Translations under genes and position numbers: made by a program
Notes under the pieces: model-generated
Databases searched by the model: none
Told to the model about the DNA's origin: nothing
Seen by the model: only the letters and a program-made list of their open reading frames with translations
Part shown: in pieces, positions 26,301 to 33,081 of the stretch
Layout of the letters: each line of letters starts with the position of its first letter
How positions within the stretch are numbered: the first letter of the stretch is position 1
Assembly: GCA_902511005.1 (NCBI GenBank)
Contig: CABXDN010000014.1
Location: forward strand, 1-34,390
Direction: 5' to 3'
Origin: an uncultured Candidatus Poseidoniales archaeon
GTDB taxonomy: Archaea; Thermoplasmatota; Poseidoniia; Poseidoniales; Thalassarchaeaceae
DNA: 34,390 bases

Positions 26301-28296
26301 GTAAGTCGTTGTCGTCATCAAGATCACAATTATCGTCGATATCTAACCAATCATATATTCCGTCATTATCATCATCAATGTCTTCCCAATTATTCAAACC
26401 ATCTTCGTCCCAATCATTGAAGGCGGTGTAAGATTTACGCTTCAAAAAGCAATTATCATCAGGGTTTGAAGGATTTGGGTTAGCAAGACTTGGACAATCC
26501 CAAGTATCTACTGTACTTTGAGGAACTGTGGGGAATATGTCTTCTTCGTTTATGATCCCATCATTATCTAAATCCCAAGGTAGATCGCTGGCGTCTGTAA
26601 GTGTCCCTCCTACTGTATTATCAGGCACTGGTACACCTCCCATATCAGTATCTAACCAGTCCCAAACTAAATCATAATCTTGATCGATTACTCTGTATCG
26701 GTCATCATCAAGATCCCTATCATAATCTATTTCACAGTCGGTGCCTGGTGTCAGAATCTCTCCTGTGTAGAAATTTTGAGATTGTATCGGATAATCACCG
26801 ACAAAATCTCCATTTGTATCTGTTTGAATACAAGTATCCAGTATACCGTCGTTATCATCATCTACGTCATACATATCAGCTAATCCATCATTATCATCAT
26901 CAGTATCTGATGAATCGGGAGATCCGTCATTATCATTATCTGGATCGAGAAAATTAGGTATTCCATCACCGTCTAAATCCCCATCTTGAATTGAGGAGAA
27001 CATCTGTTCGTTTGGATGCCATGCCATTTCCCTATCTACGTAGTCCACACCTCCGACAAAATCTCCATAGAAATTAGTAGTAATAACTGCAGGGGGGGTC
27101 ACTGTAATATTCCCATTAGTTGAAGAGCTTAAAGCAGTATTTGAGTAGGAAAAAAGGCCTGTATTATTGAATTGGAAACTCCATGTCCCTCCATTTGCAA
27201 CAATAAGAGGGCTGCTGAATGTTTGTCCCTGACCGTTCAATAGATGATCTTCTTGATCTGTATTAGTCCAAGTTACAGTATCTCCGGCTTCAATAGTAAT
27301 ATTTTCAGGATTTAGTCCTACATTATCGATATCGATTAGATGTGTCGTTGCACCTGAATCCCACTCGACCCAATCGGACCAAAGATTATTCTCTGTAATA
27401 TTGGAAGTAATCTGGGAGTTCCATGGGTGCGCGTCCCATAAATCCGCTACTCCATCGTTATCGTCGTCTAAATCAAAATAATCCTGTAAACCATCACTAT
27501 CAAAATCACAAGGCCATGTGAACTGGTCAATCCTGCCATCATTATCGTCATCTTCATCAAAAGATCCGGCGCCTGAACCATCTACGTCATCATCCGTAAC
27601 ACCATCATTATCATGATCCATTAAGTTTTGATCAATTCTATAACCTGTACCTACTTGAGTTTGTGTCCATGGGTGAACTGTTGTGGGGATAACATATCTA
27701 TCTTCAGTATTATTCTGAGGATCTGCTCCTTGGGACCAGTCTATTGGCCCCTCTAACAATCCATCATTATCATCGTCCCAATCGAATTCGTCTTGTATTC
27801 CATCATTATCATGATCGAAAGGATCTGTTCCATAGCAGCCATCAAATCTCTCAATTAAGTCATTAATTCCATCGTTGTCGTCATCTAAATCGTTTAGATC
27901 TGAAATACCATCATTATCGTGATCTTCAGTATCTGTCTCTTCTAATAAAAACCCATAACTAGGATCTATGGCTAATGCCGATGCGTCTGAAACCTTGCCA
28001 TATACAGACAATGGGTCGTGATACATTGGGTCACTAAATGCTGGATGAGCGAATGGGTTTTCTGCCCCAGGTTGAATTTCATTACTCTCAGCCATTGGTC
28101 CATTGGCTGTGTCTAATTGTTGAAATGCAGTTCTCTGAACTACCGGCCCCCACTCGGATTTCTCTTCATCATATGGTTCAAAGTCTTGGAACGAATACAT
28201 CTGAGTACTGAATAGCATTATGAAGACCATGAGTCCTGCAATGATGCTTTTTCTCGAGCCCTCTACGCCTATGTTTCTTTGTAATTTACCTATCAT
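20326..28296 (-). CDS. Giant TSP3-repeat surface protein with cupredoxin-like insert, Ig-like region, one membrane helix and DUF4129 tail
   Basis: This is a 2656-residue predicted cell-surface protein. The ATG at 28296 has a GGTGGT ribosome-binding site just upstream (a GTG at 28305 is less likely) and leads into a signal peptide (SIIAGLMVFIMLFSTQMYS). Residues about 125-310 and 430-1300 hold about thirty thrombospondin type-3 motifs (DHDNDGISD, DDDNDGILD and variants), which bind calcium in the family. Between them (about 318-395) is a cupredoxin-like domain, ITIEAGDTVTWTNTDQEDH...GLFSYSNTAL, that lacks the copper Cys. Residues about 1305-2460 are beta-rich, with Big/CarboxypepD_reg-like repeats (DLNGVFKINLTID, DSNGFFSIVCPL). 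A single transmembrane helix follows (about 2471-2490), then basic RNYNERRR and a cytoplasmic DUF4129-like domain (about 2519-2600). That tail usually accompanies transglutaminase-like proteins, but no transglutaminase core was seen. Confidence 0.88.
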   Translation of the reverse strand: MIGKLQRNIGVEGSRKSIIAGLMVFIMLFSTQMYSFQDFEPYDEEKSEWGPVVQRTAFQQLDTANGPMAESNEIQPGAENPFAHPAFSDPMYHDPLSVYGKVSDASALAIDPSYGFLLEETDTEDHDNDGISDLNDLDDDNDGINDLIERFDGCYGTDPFDHDNDGIQDEFDWDDDNDGLLEGPIDWSQGADPQNNTEDRYVIPTTVHPWTQTQVGTGYRIDQNLMDHDNDGVTDDDVDGSGAGSFDEDDDNDGRIDQFTWPCDFDSDGLQDYFDLDDDNDGVADLWDAHPWNSQITSNITENNLWSDWVEWDSGATTHLIDIDNVGLNPENITIEAGDTVTWTNTDQEDHLLNGQGQTFSSPLIVANGGTWSFQFNNTGLFSYSNTALSSSTNGNITVTPPAVITTNFYGDFVGGVDYVDREMAWHPNEQMFSSIQDGDLDGDGIPNFLDPDNDNDGSPDSSDTDDDNDGLADMYDVDDDNDGILDTCIQTDTNGDFVGDYPIQSQNFYTGEILTPGTDCEIDYDRDLDDDRYRVIDQDYDLVWDWLDTDMGGVPVPDNTVGGTLTDASDLPWDLDNDGIINEEDIFPTVPQSTVDTWDCPSLANPNPSNPDDNCFLKRKSYTAFNDWDEDGLNNWEDIDDDNDGIYDWLDIDDNCDLDDDNDLHLLNGSKYRDDGPNDIDTDVDGDGLANDEDWDDDNDGISDYYDPDDGNCGIQDLDATDPYDNSYPTSDGDLLDGSEDDQLYAFPIVYEMYWNQTWMFNPFTPDNGFVLDYNGFDETNPSVSGQIPELYWHVIQKWSPYNGGNHFDIDIDGDSLINGIDVDQDGDGLPDWWDQDEGNDGLLDVNDIKMGGSFDDNTCGATLFWIYVPQQPQAIDHECGIFYAWYFGAPLVTPTRANQVEYTYPYSTRPSADYSDGPYNGSNSQGAWTCNKNCFHFTFDPSSGVSPTAAVSYNQMKDNRDLWVAYIGLTYGFFQWNADSNANFFPDERADLLNNDVDPDDDCGAPVSGNMEPQCMFNDTADLDDDFDGVYDHWDIDDDSDGIWDYFEIDSNDDLDDDSGTLPPGNFYTGTNCEDNDDDGTDTDPDEDGWYQAVHDKGVLGQGLLNPKYYDVDNDNDGIPDGEDPDDDNNGVLDVDQELLCFNGEEQMTWDHDNNGIPNWADTDWDGDGIQNQIELNSATPFISPWDHDNDGLRDDIDLDDDSDGMHDIDEVMLWPSRYNSPSTNPWDHDDFGTGEGIANPSDPSTGPDGIDNDDDTDNRTDSDWDQLEEEDGNSSDWDSDNDGILDEDDKIPTRITLNSPDVLWLDNLYAAKFSGNVSWLDLEQGVFTPAENLPVQVHIAWIRNGTSAVETVDVLTDEDGKFVVGQFLFPEDLPVGSNTTYHVYAEVTEMFIHDGSSTEPVPTEVRANTTIDYVAWTYFRSDEQPLFVDYKVHYAADWDRGIFDNKLSHAPISFTVHGGPFGNITHPTVFDGYGYGYRADSKGWISLSFVQTGGSQGVWKQVQWNSTIDNGVGMIPGAYEEIVWDNTSKTHSVVGLYEYTNTSLPIGDYMFIGKSRPDLGAEMPWPYLEGDTTDSFAIRSMHRMYVEADIITPSIRPVYFYDSTQFTGSSFGAWRALFHAPSLANAGLEYSDVSLGKQYPMLWDGTPQGLTGEAANLRSFLSSNGTHWFIAMQNGGDFNVPPCGPINPLDPTSDIRCEIVPEMFTGETFRVLGTVWNRTMTAWPHDAMALQVDVDGNGVFAGAQETGFARVPDMVNGEALFDYNWTWYSQYPAGVFGIRADFTNSNYYFTGNQSAVLAPTGAYVNVSVIGTTDFQLNNIPRLYRGQNTTIEARVIDNAYQPVRDAPVNYTWSADGSSDVAITDLNGVFKINLTIDEMHDLGNFSLNFTYPGDTYRQGSSTGIDLWVVSRTYIDLQSTTENRLSSGDYWEFTAQVTDDNRTAAVKDKGELLDGCDENGGEILVILEGVDFDQTVHRQIIQTLCPNAGTINHAMLLDPQLLRDDPLSFLPDGFGPVNVIIRFSENLPHEGCDPIDQQMLTISGAWDPCAQVLNNDHYRKVFQYNGQGFSLIGGTQLTVDNQIVYTSEIDQLTGQPIDKPMTVTGKLVDELDTNLSNRPIQVQYEMVGTELGVKACNGGVTDSNGFFSIVCPLNDIQAGQAKVTVNYYSYETGDQYRYSNSSITKFFPVFSNSTMTVQEVGPFRTDIDTYRFENGSVFPVLYLKESFHIDAMLTQVNGNPVGGKCLNIYLDPETNTRPFATAMTQDGTGEIEWYSGDPDDNPSRKGVEPSGQKLEGFRTIRIAYEPTKELPGGCKAETTPVVNGSYEDIEVLVRSKVDILLKDHWASSSGYQVGDEITGKVSILRDRLDVSVEGETVIFTRQFWNGTGWVTNNVEYSVTNEKGEANFSFIYEGKYVPGDSVGEENAIDGKWRILVHFQESSFFQEEFLNSTPMIYLGENIDTSNANFWSFRVLTVLSIMMSFVLLIGAIMYRNYNERRRIEIIRGILTDSLMSLKASNDYIATIFDCYKQLVRFFRGRGAMKKVYETTREFEDAVNTMLGGITPPEDLDILFSIFEEARYSDHEIGADQRDRAIESLQSIINHLSNALGESMLNRTSVTESNLYGSVVKAGEFVDSEGQTRIAGIDDDEQRDGFSL

Positions 28297-28408
28297 CGTG
28301 ACCACCGAAGTATGTTTCCTAAATCTGAATTACTTATCAACGCCACCCCAATAAATTAACAGATGTATCAACACGATGTTTTAGTATCATAGTTCAACTA
28401 AACCTTGC

Positions 28409-28416
28409 ATTAAAAT
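28409..28416 (+). promoter_or_regulatory. TATA-like box of panD
   Basis: The sequence ATTAAAAT is centred about 29 nt upstream of the ATG at 28441, which predicts a nearly leaderless transcript. This supports 28441 rather than the in-frame GTG at 28417 as the panD start. Confidence 0.4.
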
Positions 28417-28440
28417 GTGGAATATTCTTCGACGCGTTTA

Positions 28441-28803
28441 ATGACGGCATTAAGGACAGTAATGAATTCGAAAATTCATCGCGCAACTGTAACAGAGGCT
28501 GACGTGAATTATATAGGTTCAATAACTATAGATTCTGATCTAATTGATGCCGCGAATATAGTCGAATGGGAAAAAATCGAAGTGCTGAATATAACTAATG
28601 GTTCACGTCTTCAAACATATGTTATTCGAGGACAAAAGGGTTCTGGAGAAATATGTATTAATGGTGCAGCAGCACATCTAGTCCACCCTGGAGATCTAGT
28701 AATATTAGTAACTTACAAAAGTATTGAAGAACAAGATTTAGAAGGTCATTCACCGAATATAATTCATGTTAATAGCTTAAATGAGATCATTGAAAACCAT
28801 TGA
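28441..28803 (+). CDS. panD: Aspartate 1-decarboxylase, pyruvoyl-dependent
   Basis: PanD turns L-aspartate into beta-alanine for pantothenate and coenzyme A synthesis. The 120-residue protein matches the bacterial family closely: MNSKIHRATVTEADVNYIGS, in which the Gly-Ser bond is the self-cleavage site that generates the pyruvoyl group, then ITIDSDLIDAA, NITNGSRLQTYVI, and the ICINGAAAHLVHPGDLVIL segment. All known key positions visible here (K, H, Y before GS; R-x-x-T-Y; N-G-A-A-A) are present. The start is the ATG at 28441. Most archaea are thought to use a different, PLP-dependent decarboxylase, so this is probably of bacterial origin. It is convergent with rlmH, with no base between the two stops. 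Confidence 0.94.
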   Translation: MTALRTVMNSKIHRATVTEADVNYIGSITIDSDLIDAANIVEWEKIEVLNITNGSRLQTYVIRGQKGSGEICINGAAAHLVHPGDLVILVTYKSIEEQDLEGHSPNIIHVNSLNEIIENH

Positions 28804-29238
28804 TTACGCACGGTGATAAGGAAGTCCTTTGATTATCGTACATGCACGATATAATTGCTCTAATAATACAACTGCAGCTAGTTCATGAGGGAGCGTTATT
28901 TTGCCCAAAGAAAGAGAGAGCAAATCGCCCCCATAAATTCCAAAACCGCCAGGGGGACCTACTACTAAATGTGTTGAATTATTAGAAATTCTCCATTCCT
29001 TCATTCTTTTGGAATATCCTATACTGTCAAGATTTTCTCCCTTTTCTTGTAAAAGTATAACAGTATCTTTTCTAGCTTTCTTGATTATATTATCAAGATA
29101 TTCCTCCGGATCGATTAGATTTCTATGTTCGATAATTTGAACGCCATCTGAATTTAATCTATTGGCATAATCAGAAATCGCTGCACGAAAAGATGAATCT
29201 TTGGCTTTTCCGTGTAAATGAACAAATACTCGCCCCAC
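28804..29238 (-). CDS. rlmH: SPOUT-family 23S rRNA (pseudouridine1915-N3)-methyltransferase-like protein
   Basis: RlmH methylates a pseudouridine in helix 69 of 23S rRNA using SAM, through a trefoil-knot SPOUT fold. The 144-residue form has an N-terminal beta strand and helix ([21 protein letters not shown]), a central [13 protein letters not shown] strand, VVGPPGGFG, and the highly conserved knot [29 protein letters not shown]. The start is uncertain. The GTG at 29238 matches the family N-terminus; longer in-frame starts reach 29370 but run into the divergent gene at 29317. The family is best studied in bacteria, so the exact rRNA target in an archaeon is inferred. Confidence 0.88.
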   Translation of the reverse strand: MGRVFVHLHGKAKDSSFRAAISDYANRLNSDGVQIIEHRNLIDPEEYLDNIIKKARKDTVILLQEKGENLDSIGYSKRMKEWRISNNSTHLVVGPPGGFGIYGGDLLSLSLGKITLPHELAAVVLLEQLYRACTIIKGLPYHRA

Positions 29239-29316
29239 GGTTATCCGACGAGTAGGCGCTCTTTCATTGATTCGCAAAGCATCAAGAAAGAAGACCACTG
29301 CGCAAGTTCGATTGAG

Positions 29317-29637
29317 ATGGGTTGGTGGCCGTTCAAAAAGAATAAAAAAATCCTCCATGAAGAACCTCATATCAAAGGAACGCGCCTCTGGCTACAGGAT
29401 TTAAGAGAGATTTCAGAAAAAAATTTTGATAATTCTGCTGAAGGGCAGCGTTTAATTCGACAAATGCAGGTAGAATGGACTGATGCCTACAAGAAAGGTG
29501 AAGTAACAGATGAGCTCTTGTCTGGCTTAGATAGAAGAGCATTTAGGCTTTTAAGATCAGATGCAGATGAATGGTTGAAATGGCTAGATAATGAAGATTT
29601 TTGGATGCCTGGCTGGGGCGTTGAATCAATAGAGTGA
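29317..29637 (+). CDS. Small protein of unknown function
   Basis: This is a 106-residue soluble protein that I do not recognise. From the ATG at 29317 it begins [17 protein letters not shown], then has helical segments ([51 protein letters not shown]) and a Trp-rich end ([12 protein letters not shown]). There is no signal peptide. It is divergent from rlmH, and its stop codon (TGA, 29635-29637) overlaps a GTG that may start the next gene, so the two are likely coupled. A longer start at 29218 would overlap rlmH and was rejected. Confidence 0.72.
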   Translation: MGWWPFKKNKKILHEEPHIKGTRLWLQDLREISEKNFDNSAEGQRLIRQMQVEWTDAYKKGEVTDELLSGLDRRAFRLLRSDADEWLKWLDNEDFWMPGWGVESIE

Positions 29638-29642
29638 TTATA

Positions 29643-30338
29643 ATGTGGCCTTGGATTATTTTATTTGCTGGGATGGCAATGACTGTTTTTTGGTATAGTA
29701 GAAAACAACCATTTCCAGAAATAAGTGGGAGATTTGCAATTATTCTGTTATTTGTTTCAATCATTCTATGGCTATCAATAAATGCGCCGAGAGGAGTTGA
29801 AAATAATTTGGTTCCTGCATATCTCGCCTCAATTATAGGAGGGACTGCGGTAACCTATGGAGTGATCAAAATGTCAGTGAGTAATGACGATGTTATTGTC
29901 GCACCTTTTGGAGGAGTTTTATTTTGTATAGGTTCAATAACACTACTTTCAGAAAGATGGGCAGATGCTGATCAAATTGAACAAATAGGGTCATTCGTAC
30001 TTGCATCGACTTTAGTGGCCCTCGAGATTTATCTGGTATTCAGAGGTTTAATTATTGGTGTCAAAGGTATTTCCTGGTCTAAATCTGGTCTAAGGCAAAT
30101 TAGTAGAGGATTGATTCATGGAAATAATGGTGCTATTGCTCATTTTGAAAAATCTTGGGACATGGATGAACAATGGATTAATGCAATGAGTCATGCGGCA
30201 TTAGCGCTAATTTATGAAAAGGAAAATAATGAGCCTGCAAGAATGGAACATATTGTACAACTAGAGAAAATTGGCGGTTGGGGATCTGTCGATAAATCAT
30301 GGACTGAGACCATTAAAAAATACTTAGATTTAGATTAA
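29643..30338 (+). CDS. Integral membrane protein of unknown function
   Basis: This protein of about 231 residues has six or so hydrophobic helices in the first 150 residues (from MWPWIILFAGMAMTVFWYS through ALEIYLVFRGLIIGV). A soluble C-terminal helical domain of about 80 residues follows (HFEKSWDMDEQWINAMSHAALALIYEKEN), somewhat like a TPR-type helical pair. The start may be the ATG at 29643, which has a GTGAT ribosome-binding-like sequence 4 nt upstream, or the GTG at 29634 that overlaps the previous stop. It sits between the small unknown gene and the cobalamin adenosyltransferase gene on the same strand. No family was recognised. Confidence 0.75.
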   Translation: MWPWIILFAGMAMTVFWYSRKQPFPEISGRFAIILLFVSIILWLSINAPRGVENNLVPAYLASIIGGTAVTYGVIKMSVSNDDVIVAPFGGVLFCIGSITLLSERWADADQIEQIGSFVLASTLVALEIYLVFRGLIIGVKGISWSKSGLRQISRGLIHGNNGAIAHFEKSWDMDEQWINAMSHAALALIYEKENNEPARMEHIVQLEKIGGWGSVDKSWTETIKKYLDLD

Positions 30339-30386
30339 TGAAAAAGACGATTATTCATATTGTGTAACCCTATCCGAGAGCATAGT

Positions 30387-30983
30387 ATGGTTCGAATTAC
30401 TAAGGTTCACACAGGTGGCGGAGATACGGGTAAAACATCTCTTCTGGATGGAAAAAGGGTCGGCAAAGAAAATTTAAGAGTCGGCGTTTATGGTACAATC
30501 GATGAATTAAACTCACAAATTGGCGTTGTACGTATGGAATTAAATAGAGTCGGAGAAACAACTTTTTCTAATACCGCCGACCAAAAGTTGGGAATTATTC
30601 AGCAAGAGCTATTCGACATAGGAGGTGAGTGTTCTTGTTCTCCTGGTTTGTTACCTATTCAAATGGCCTTAATTGGCATGAAACAATGCGATCGCTTGGT
30701 CTCTGAAATGGATGAAATGTTAGAAGATTTATCCCCCTTGACGTCATTCATTATGCCTACTGGTTCTGCGCCGGTTGCGACAATGCATGTTGCTAGAACT
30801 ATTACTAGACGGGCGGAGAGAAAAGTGTGTGAGATAATATCGATAGACGGAGAAGATGCACTGAGGACTGAGATAATTTGTTATCTTAACCGTCTATCAG
30901 ATTGGTTATTTGTCCTAGGCAGATGGTTTTCAGCGAAGAACGGAGAAGATGAAGTTCTATGGACGCCTCTCGGAAAAAGATAG
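30387..30983 (+). CDS. pduO: Cob(I)alamin adenosyltransferase, PduO/MMAB type
   Basis: This enzyme transfers the 5'-deoxyadenosyl group of ATP to cob(I)alamin, making adenosylcobalamin. The 198-residue protein from the ATG at 30387 has the family N-terminus KVHTGGGDTGKTSLLDGKRVGK (ATP site), the YGTIDELNSQIG helix, MPTGSAPVATMHVARTITRRAER with the conserved Arg residues (about 136-158), and LNRLSDWLFVLGRW (about 168-181). Length is normal. The in-frame start at 30360 lacks conservation. It is followed after 11 nt by the LysE-type gene, so co-transcription is likely. It implies use of adenosylcobalamin, for example by methylmalonyl-CoA mutase, ribonucleotide reductase or other enzymes encoded elsewhere. 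Confidence 0.94.
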   Translation: MVRITKVHTGGGDTGKTSLLDGKRVGKENLRVGVYGTIDELNSQIGVVRMELNRVGETTFSNTADQKLGIIQQELFDIGGECSCSPGLLPIQMALIGMKQCDRLVSEMDEMLEDLSPLTSFIMPTGSAPVATMHVARTITRRAERKVCEIISIDGEDALRTEIICYLNRLSDWLFVLGRWFSAKNGEDEVLWTPLGKR

Positions 30984-30994
30984 GGGTGTTCTAA

Positions 30995-31606
30995 TTGGGT
31001 ATCGAATCAGCAGGATTCGAGGGGGCTTTGATTAGTCTATCGTTGATTGTTGCAATTGGCGCTCAAAACGCCTTTGTAATAAGACAGGGACTATCTAATC
31101 GCCATGTTCTTCTTGTATGTACGATATGTGCTTTATCTGATGCAGCGTTGATCGGTCTTGGCGTTTTTGGATTCGGTGAATTCCTCTCTAAGTCTGGCGA
31201 TATTGCAGAAATTATCGAATGGCTGGCTATTTCTTTCTTAGTTATTTATTCAATATTGAGATTTCGAGCTGCTTGGAAAGGCAATATGCTAGAGATAGAC
31301 GATACTGATAATGCCTTCAGTGCTAAAAAAACGGCAATGATTACCATGGGGTTCACATGGTTAAATCCACATGTTTATCTTGATACTACAGTTCTATTAG
31401 GAACTGCATCTCTTCAATTTCAAGGTGATGAAAAAATTGCTTTTGCAATCGGGGCTATGTGTTCCTCTTTCATATTTTTTTATAGCCTAGGCTTTGGTGC
31501 ACGCCGTCTTGCTCCGCTTCTAAAAACAGAAAGAGCATGGAAATTTATTGATTTATTTATCGGTATAGTAATGATTTGGATAGCAATGGGGATTTACACG
31601 AGTTAA
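30995..31606 (+). CDS. LysE/ArgO-family amino-acid exporter
   Basis: This 203-residue membrane protein has about six helices. It carries the LysE-family N-terminus SLIVAIGAQNAFVIRQGLSN (about 15-34), followed by CALSDAALIGLGVFGFG (about 45-61) and TWLNPHVYLDTTVLLG (about 120-135), which closely resemble LysE/ArgO rather than the RhtB group. Family members export basic amino acids such as lysine or arginine; the substrate here is inferred only at family level. The start is a TTG at 30995, supported by a strong ribosome-binding site (GGGGTG) 6 nt upstream. Its end overlaps the convergent Nudix gene by 4 bases. Confidence 0.9.
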   Translation: MGIESAGFEGALISLSLIVAIGAQNAFVIRQGLSNRHVLLVCTICALSDAALIGLGVFGFGEFLSKSGDIAEIIEWLAISFLVIYSILRFRAAWKGNMLEIDDTDNAFSAKKTAMITMGFTWLNPHVYLDTTVLLGTASLQFQGDEKIAFAIGAMCSSFIFFYSLGFGARRLAPLLKTERAWKFIDLFIGIVMIWIAMGIYTS

Positions 31607-32013
31607 ATACGCTGAATCGATTTAAGATATTCTTTGGCGGAATTTAATAATTCGATTTCTTGGTCGAAAGTTACTTGCTGAATAGCTTCATCAAAAATAA
31701 GCCACATATAGTTCGTATGTTCGTGAGAAAGTTTGACATTTAGCTCATCTGTTTCCGCTAAATACCAGAATACTTGCTTTGAAGTTGGTACTCCCTTCAG
31801 TAAGAAACTATATTCTGTCCTTGAACTCCAACCATCGATCAAAGAAACTTTAGAAATTCCTGTTTCTTCCAATAGTTCCCTACTTGCAGTAGAAAAATGA
31901 TCTGAATCCGATTCTTCTACGTGCCCCTTGGGAAAACTCCAATGGCCTTGCGGATATTGCAATAAGAGAACGCTATCATAATTGATTAAAATGAATCCGC
32001 ATGATGTTTCCAT
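31603..32013 (-). CDS. Nudix hydrolase, Ap4A-hydrolase-like
   Basis: This 136-residue protein has a Nudix fold: GFILINYDSVLLLQYPQGHW, then FPKGHVEES...ASRELLEETGI, and a C-terminal HTNYMWLIFDEAIQQVTFD...LLNSAKEYL segment as in asymmetrical Ap4A hydrolases. The Nudix box keeps the catalytic REx2EExG core (RELLEETG). The stretch between the first Gly and the Arg is one residue longer than the canonical G-x5-E-x7-R, and its conserved Glu is replaced by Ser. Members cleave nucleoside diphosphates linked to another group; Ap4A is a likely but unproven substrate. It is divergent from the DHH phosphoesterase gene. Confidence 0.9.
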   Translation of the reverse strand: METSCGFILINYDSVLLLQYPQGHWSFPKGHVEESDSDHFSTASRELLEETGISKVSLIDGWSSRTEYSFLLKGVPTSKQVFWYLAETDELNVKLSHEHTNYMWLIFDEAIQQVTFDQEIELLNSAKEYLKSIQRI

Positions 32014-32100
32014 GACTAACCGGAGAAGTCATTGATATTCAATTAATGGCAGAAGAAGAATACACAAACACAATTGAATAGGTGCGCGGAGTTGCATGAT

Positions 32101-33081
32101 ATGTCCGACGAAGCGTTGGCCCTAAATATTACAAATATCATTACCGATAGTGATCTTGATGGTGTCGTAACTGGTGCGATATTGAGAAGGTGGTGGCCAA
32201 ATGCAGAAATTAAATTCGGCCATCCGGGGAATCTACGGGCAGGCATGATGGATCATTTGATTAACCGAAACACTGCAATATGTGATTTGCCGAGACATCC
32301 GAAATGTGGACTAAGTATTGATCATCATCAGTCAAATAAACCGATTGAGAAAAACGATTCTGAAACAGTAGTATTATGGGAAGAGACCCCTAGTGCTGCA
32401 AGAATTGCATATAATATATTGAAAGAAAAATTAGACTTGTCTGACTTGACTGAAATGATGGTTTGGGTAGATAAATTAGATGGAGGTTCAATTACAATTA
32501 AGGAATTTATGGGACAAAATCCAGTATTATGGCTAGGTAGAATCATTGGTGAAGACAAAGAAATAACTCTGAATATTCTTGAGAATATACAAAATAAAGT
32601 TCCTGTAAAAGACATTTTAGAAATTCCAGAGATAAGAGAAAAACTAGAATTAAGAAAGGAAAAACAGAAATATCTCGGTGAAATAATTTCTGAAAATCTT
32701 CAAATTATAGATAGATTAGCTATTGCCAGATTAGAAAATCTCAAAGTGAGATCAAATGGATACCATGTAACCGCAATCGCTGGGGAAGAGTGTGACGCCT
32801 GTCTGGTAATTCATGGGGACATTGGGGCGGGGTTTGATGAAGAAGGAAGTTACCCTCTTTCTGCGTCGTTCTATACTAACTCATTCATACACAAGTCTGG
32901 AGGGGTTTTTGATTTGACTAAATTAGCAACTAGATTTGATAATGACGGAGGAGGCCATGCTAATGCATGTGGTTGTCGGATTAAATCGATAAATAATGGA
33001 GCGGTAGTAGAACAATATGTTACTGAAGAAGATGTTCAGAAAAATATTGATGAATGGATAAATATGTGGTCTCAAAGATAA
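32101..33081 (+). CDS. DHH/DHHA1 phosphoesterase
   Basis: This 326-residue protein has the DHH family motifs in order: TDSDLDG (motif I), ICDLPRHP (II), SIDHHQS (the DHH motif, III) and VDKLDGG (IV), with the C-terminal DHHA1 nucleic-acid/substrate motif GGGHANACG near residue 287. These Asp and His residues bind two manganese ions. The family includes RecJ/GAN exonucleases, oligoribonucleases (NrnA) and cyclic dinucleotide phosphodiesterases. The single DHH-DHHA1 length fits an NrnA-like or archaeal small RecJ-like enzyme, but the substrate cannot be decided. The start is the ATG at 32101. The 3' end overlaps the next, convergent gene by 10 bases. Confidence 0.9.
   Translation: MSDEALALNITNIITDSDLDGVVTGAILRRWWPNAEIKFGHPGNLRAGMMDHLINRNTAICDLPRHPKCGLSIDHHQSNKPIEKNDSETVVLWEETPSAARIAYNILKEKLDLSDLTEMMVWVDKLDGGSITIKEFMGQNPVLWLGRIIGEDKEITLNILENIQNKVPVKDILEIPEIREKLELRKEKQKYLGEIISENLQIIDRLAIARLENLKVRSNGYHVTAIAGEECDACLVIHGDIGAGFDEEGSYPLSASFYTNSFIHKSGGVFDLTKLATRFDNDGGGHANACGCRIKSINNGAVVEQYVTEEDVQKNIDEWINMWSQR

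Noticed and set aside
24400-27950. Many short, spaced, similar DNA units (atcattatcatc-like) resembling a direct-repeat or CRISPR-like array, with open frames on the plus strand
   Set aside because: The units are the codons of Asp/Asn-rich TSP3 repeats in one long intact minus-strand gene. Spacing and sequence vary with the protein, and the plus-strand frames are low-complexity shadows.
29239-29370. Longer RlmH start at 29370
   Set aside because: It would overlap the start of the divergent gene at 29317, and the extra residues do not resemble the family N-terminus.
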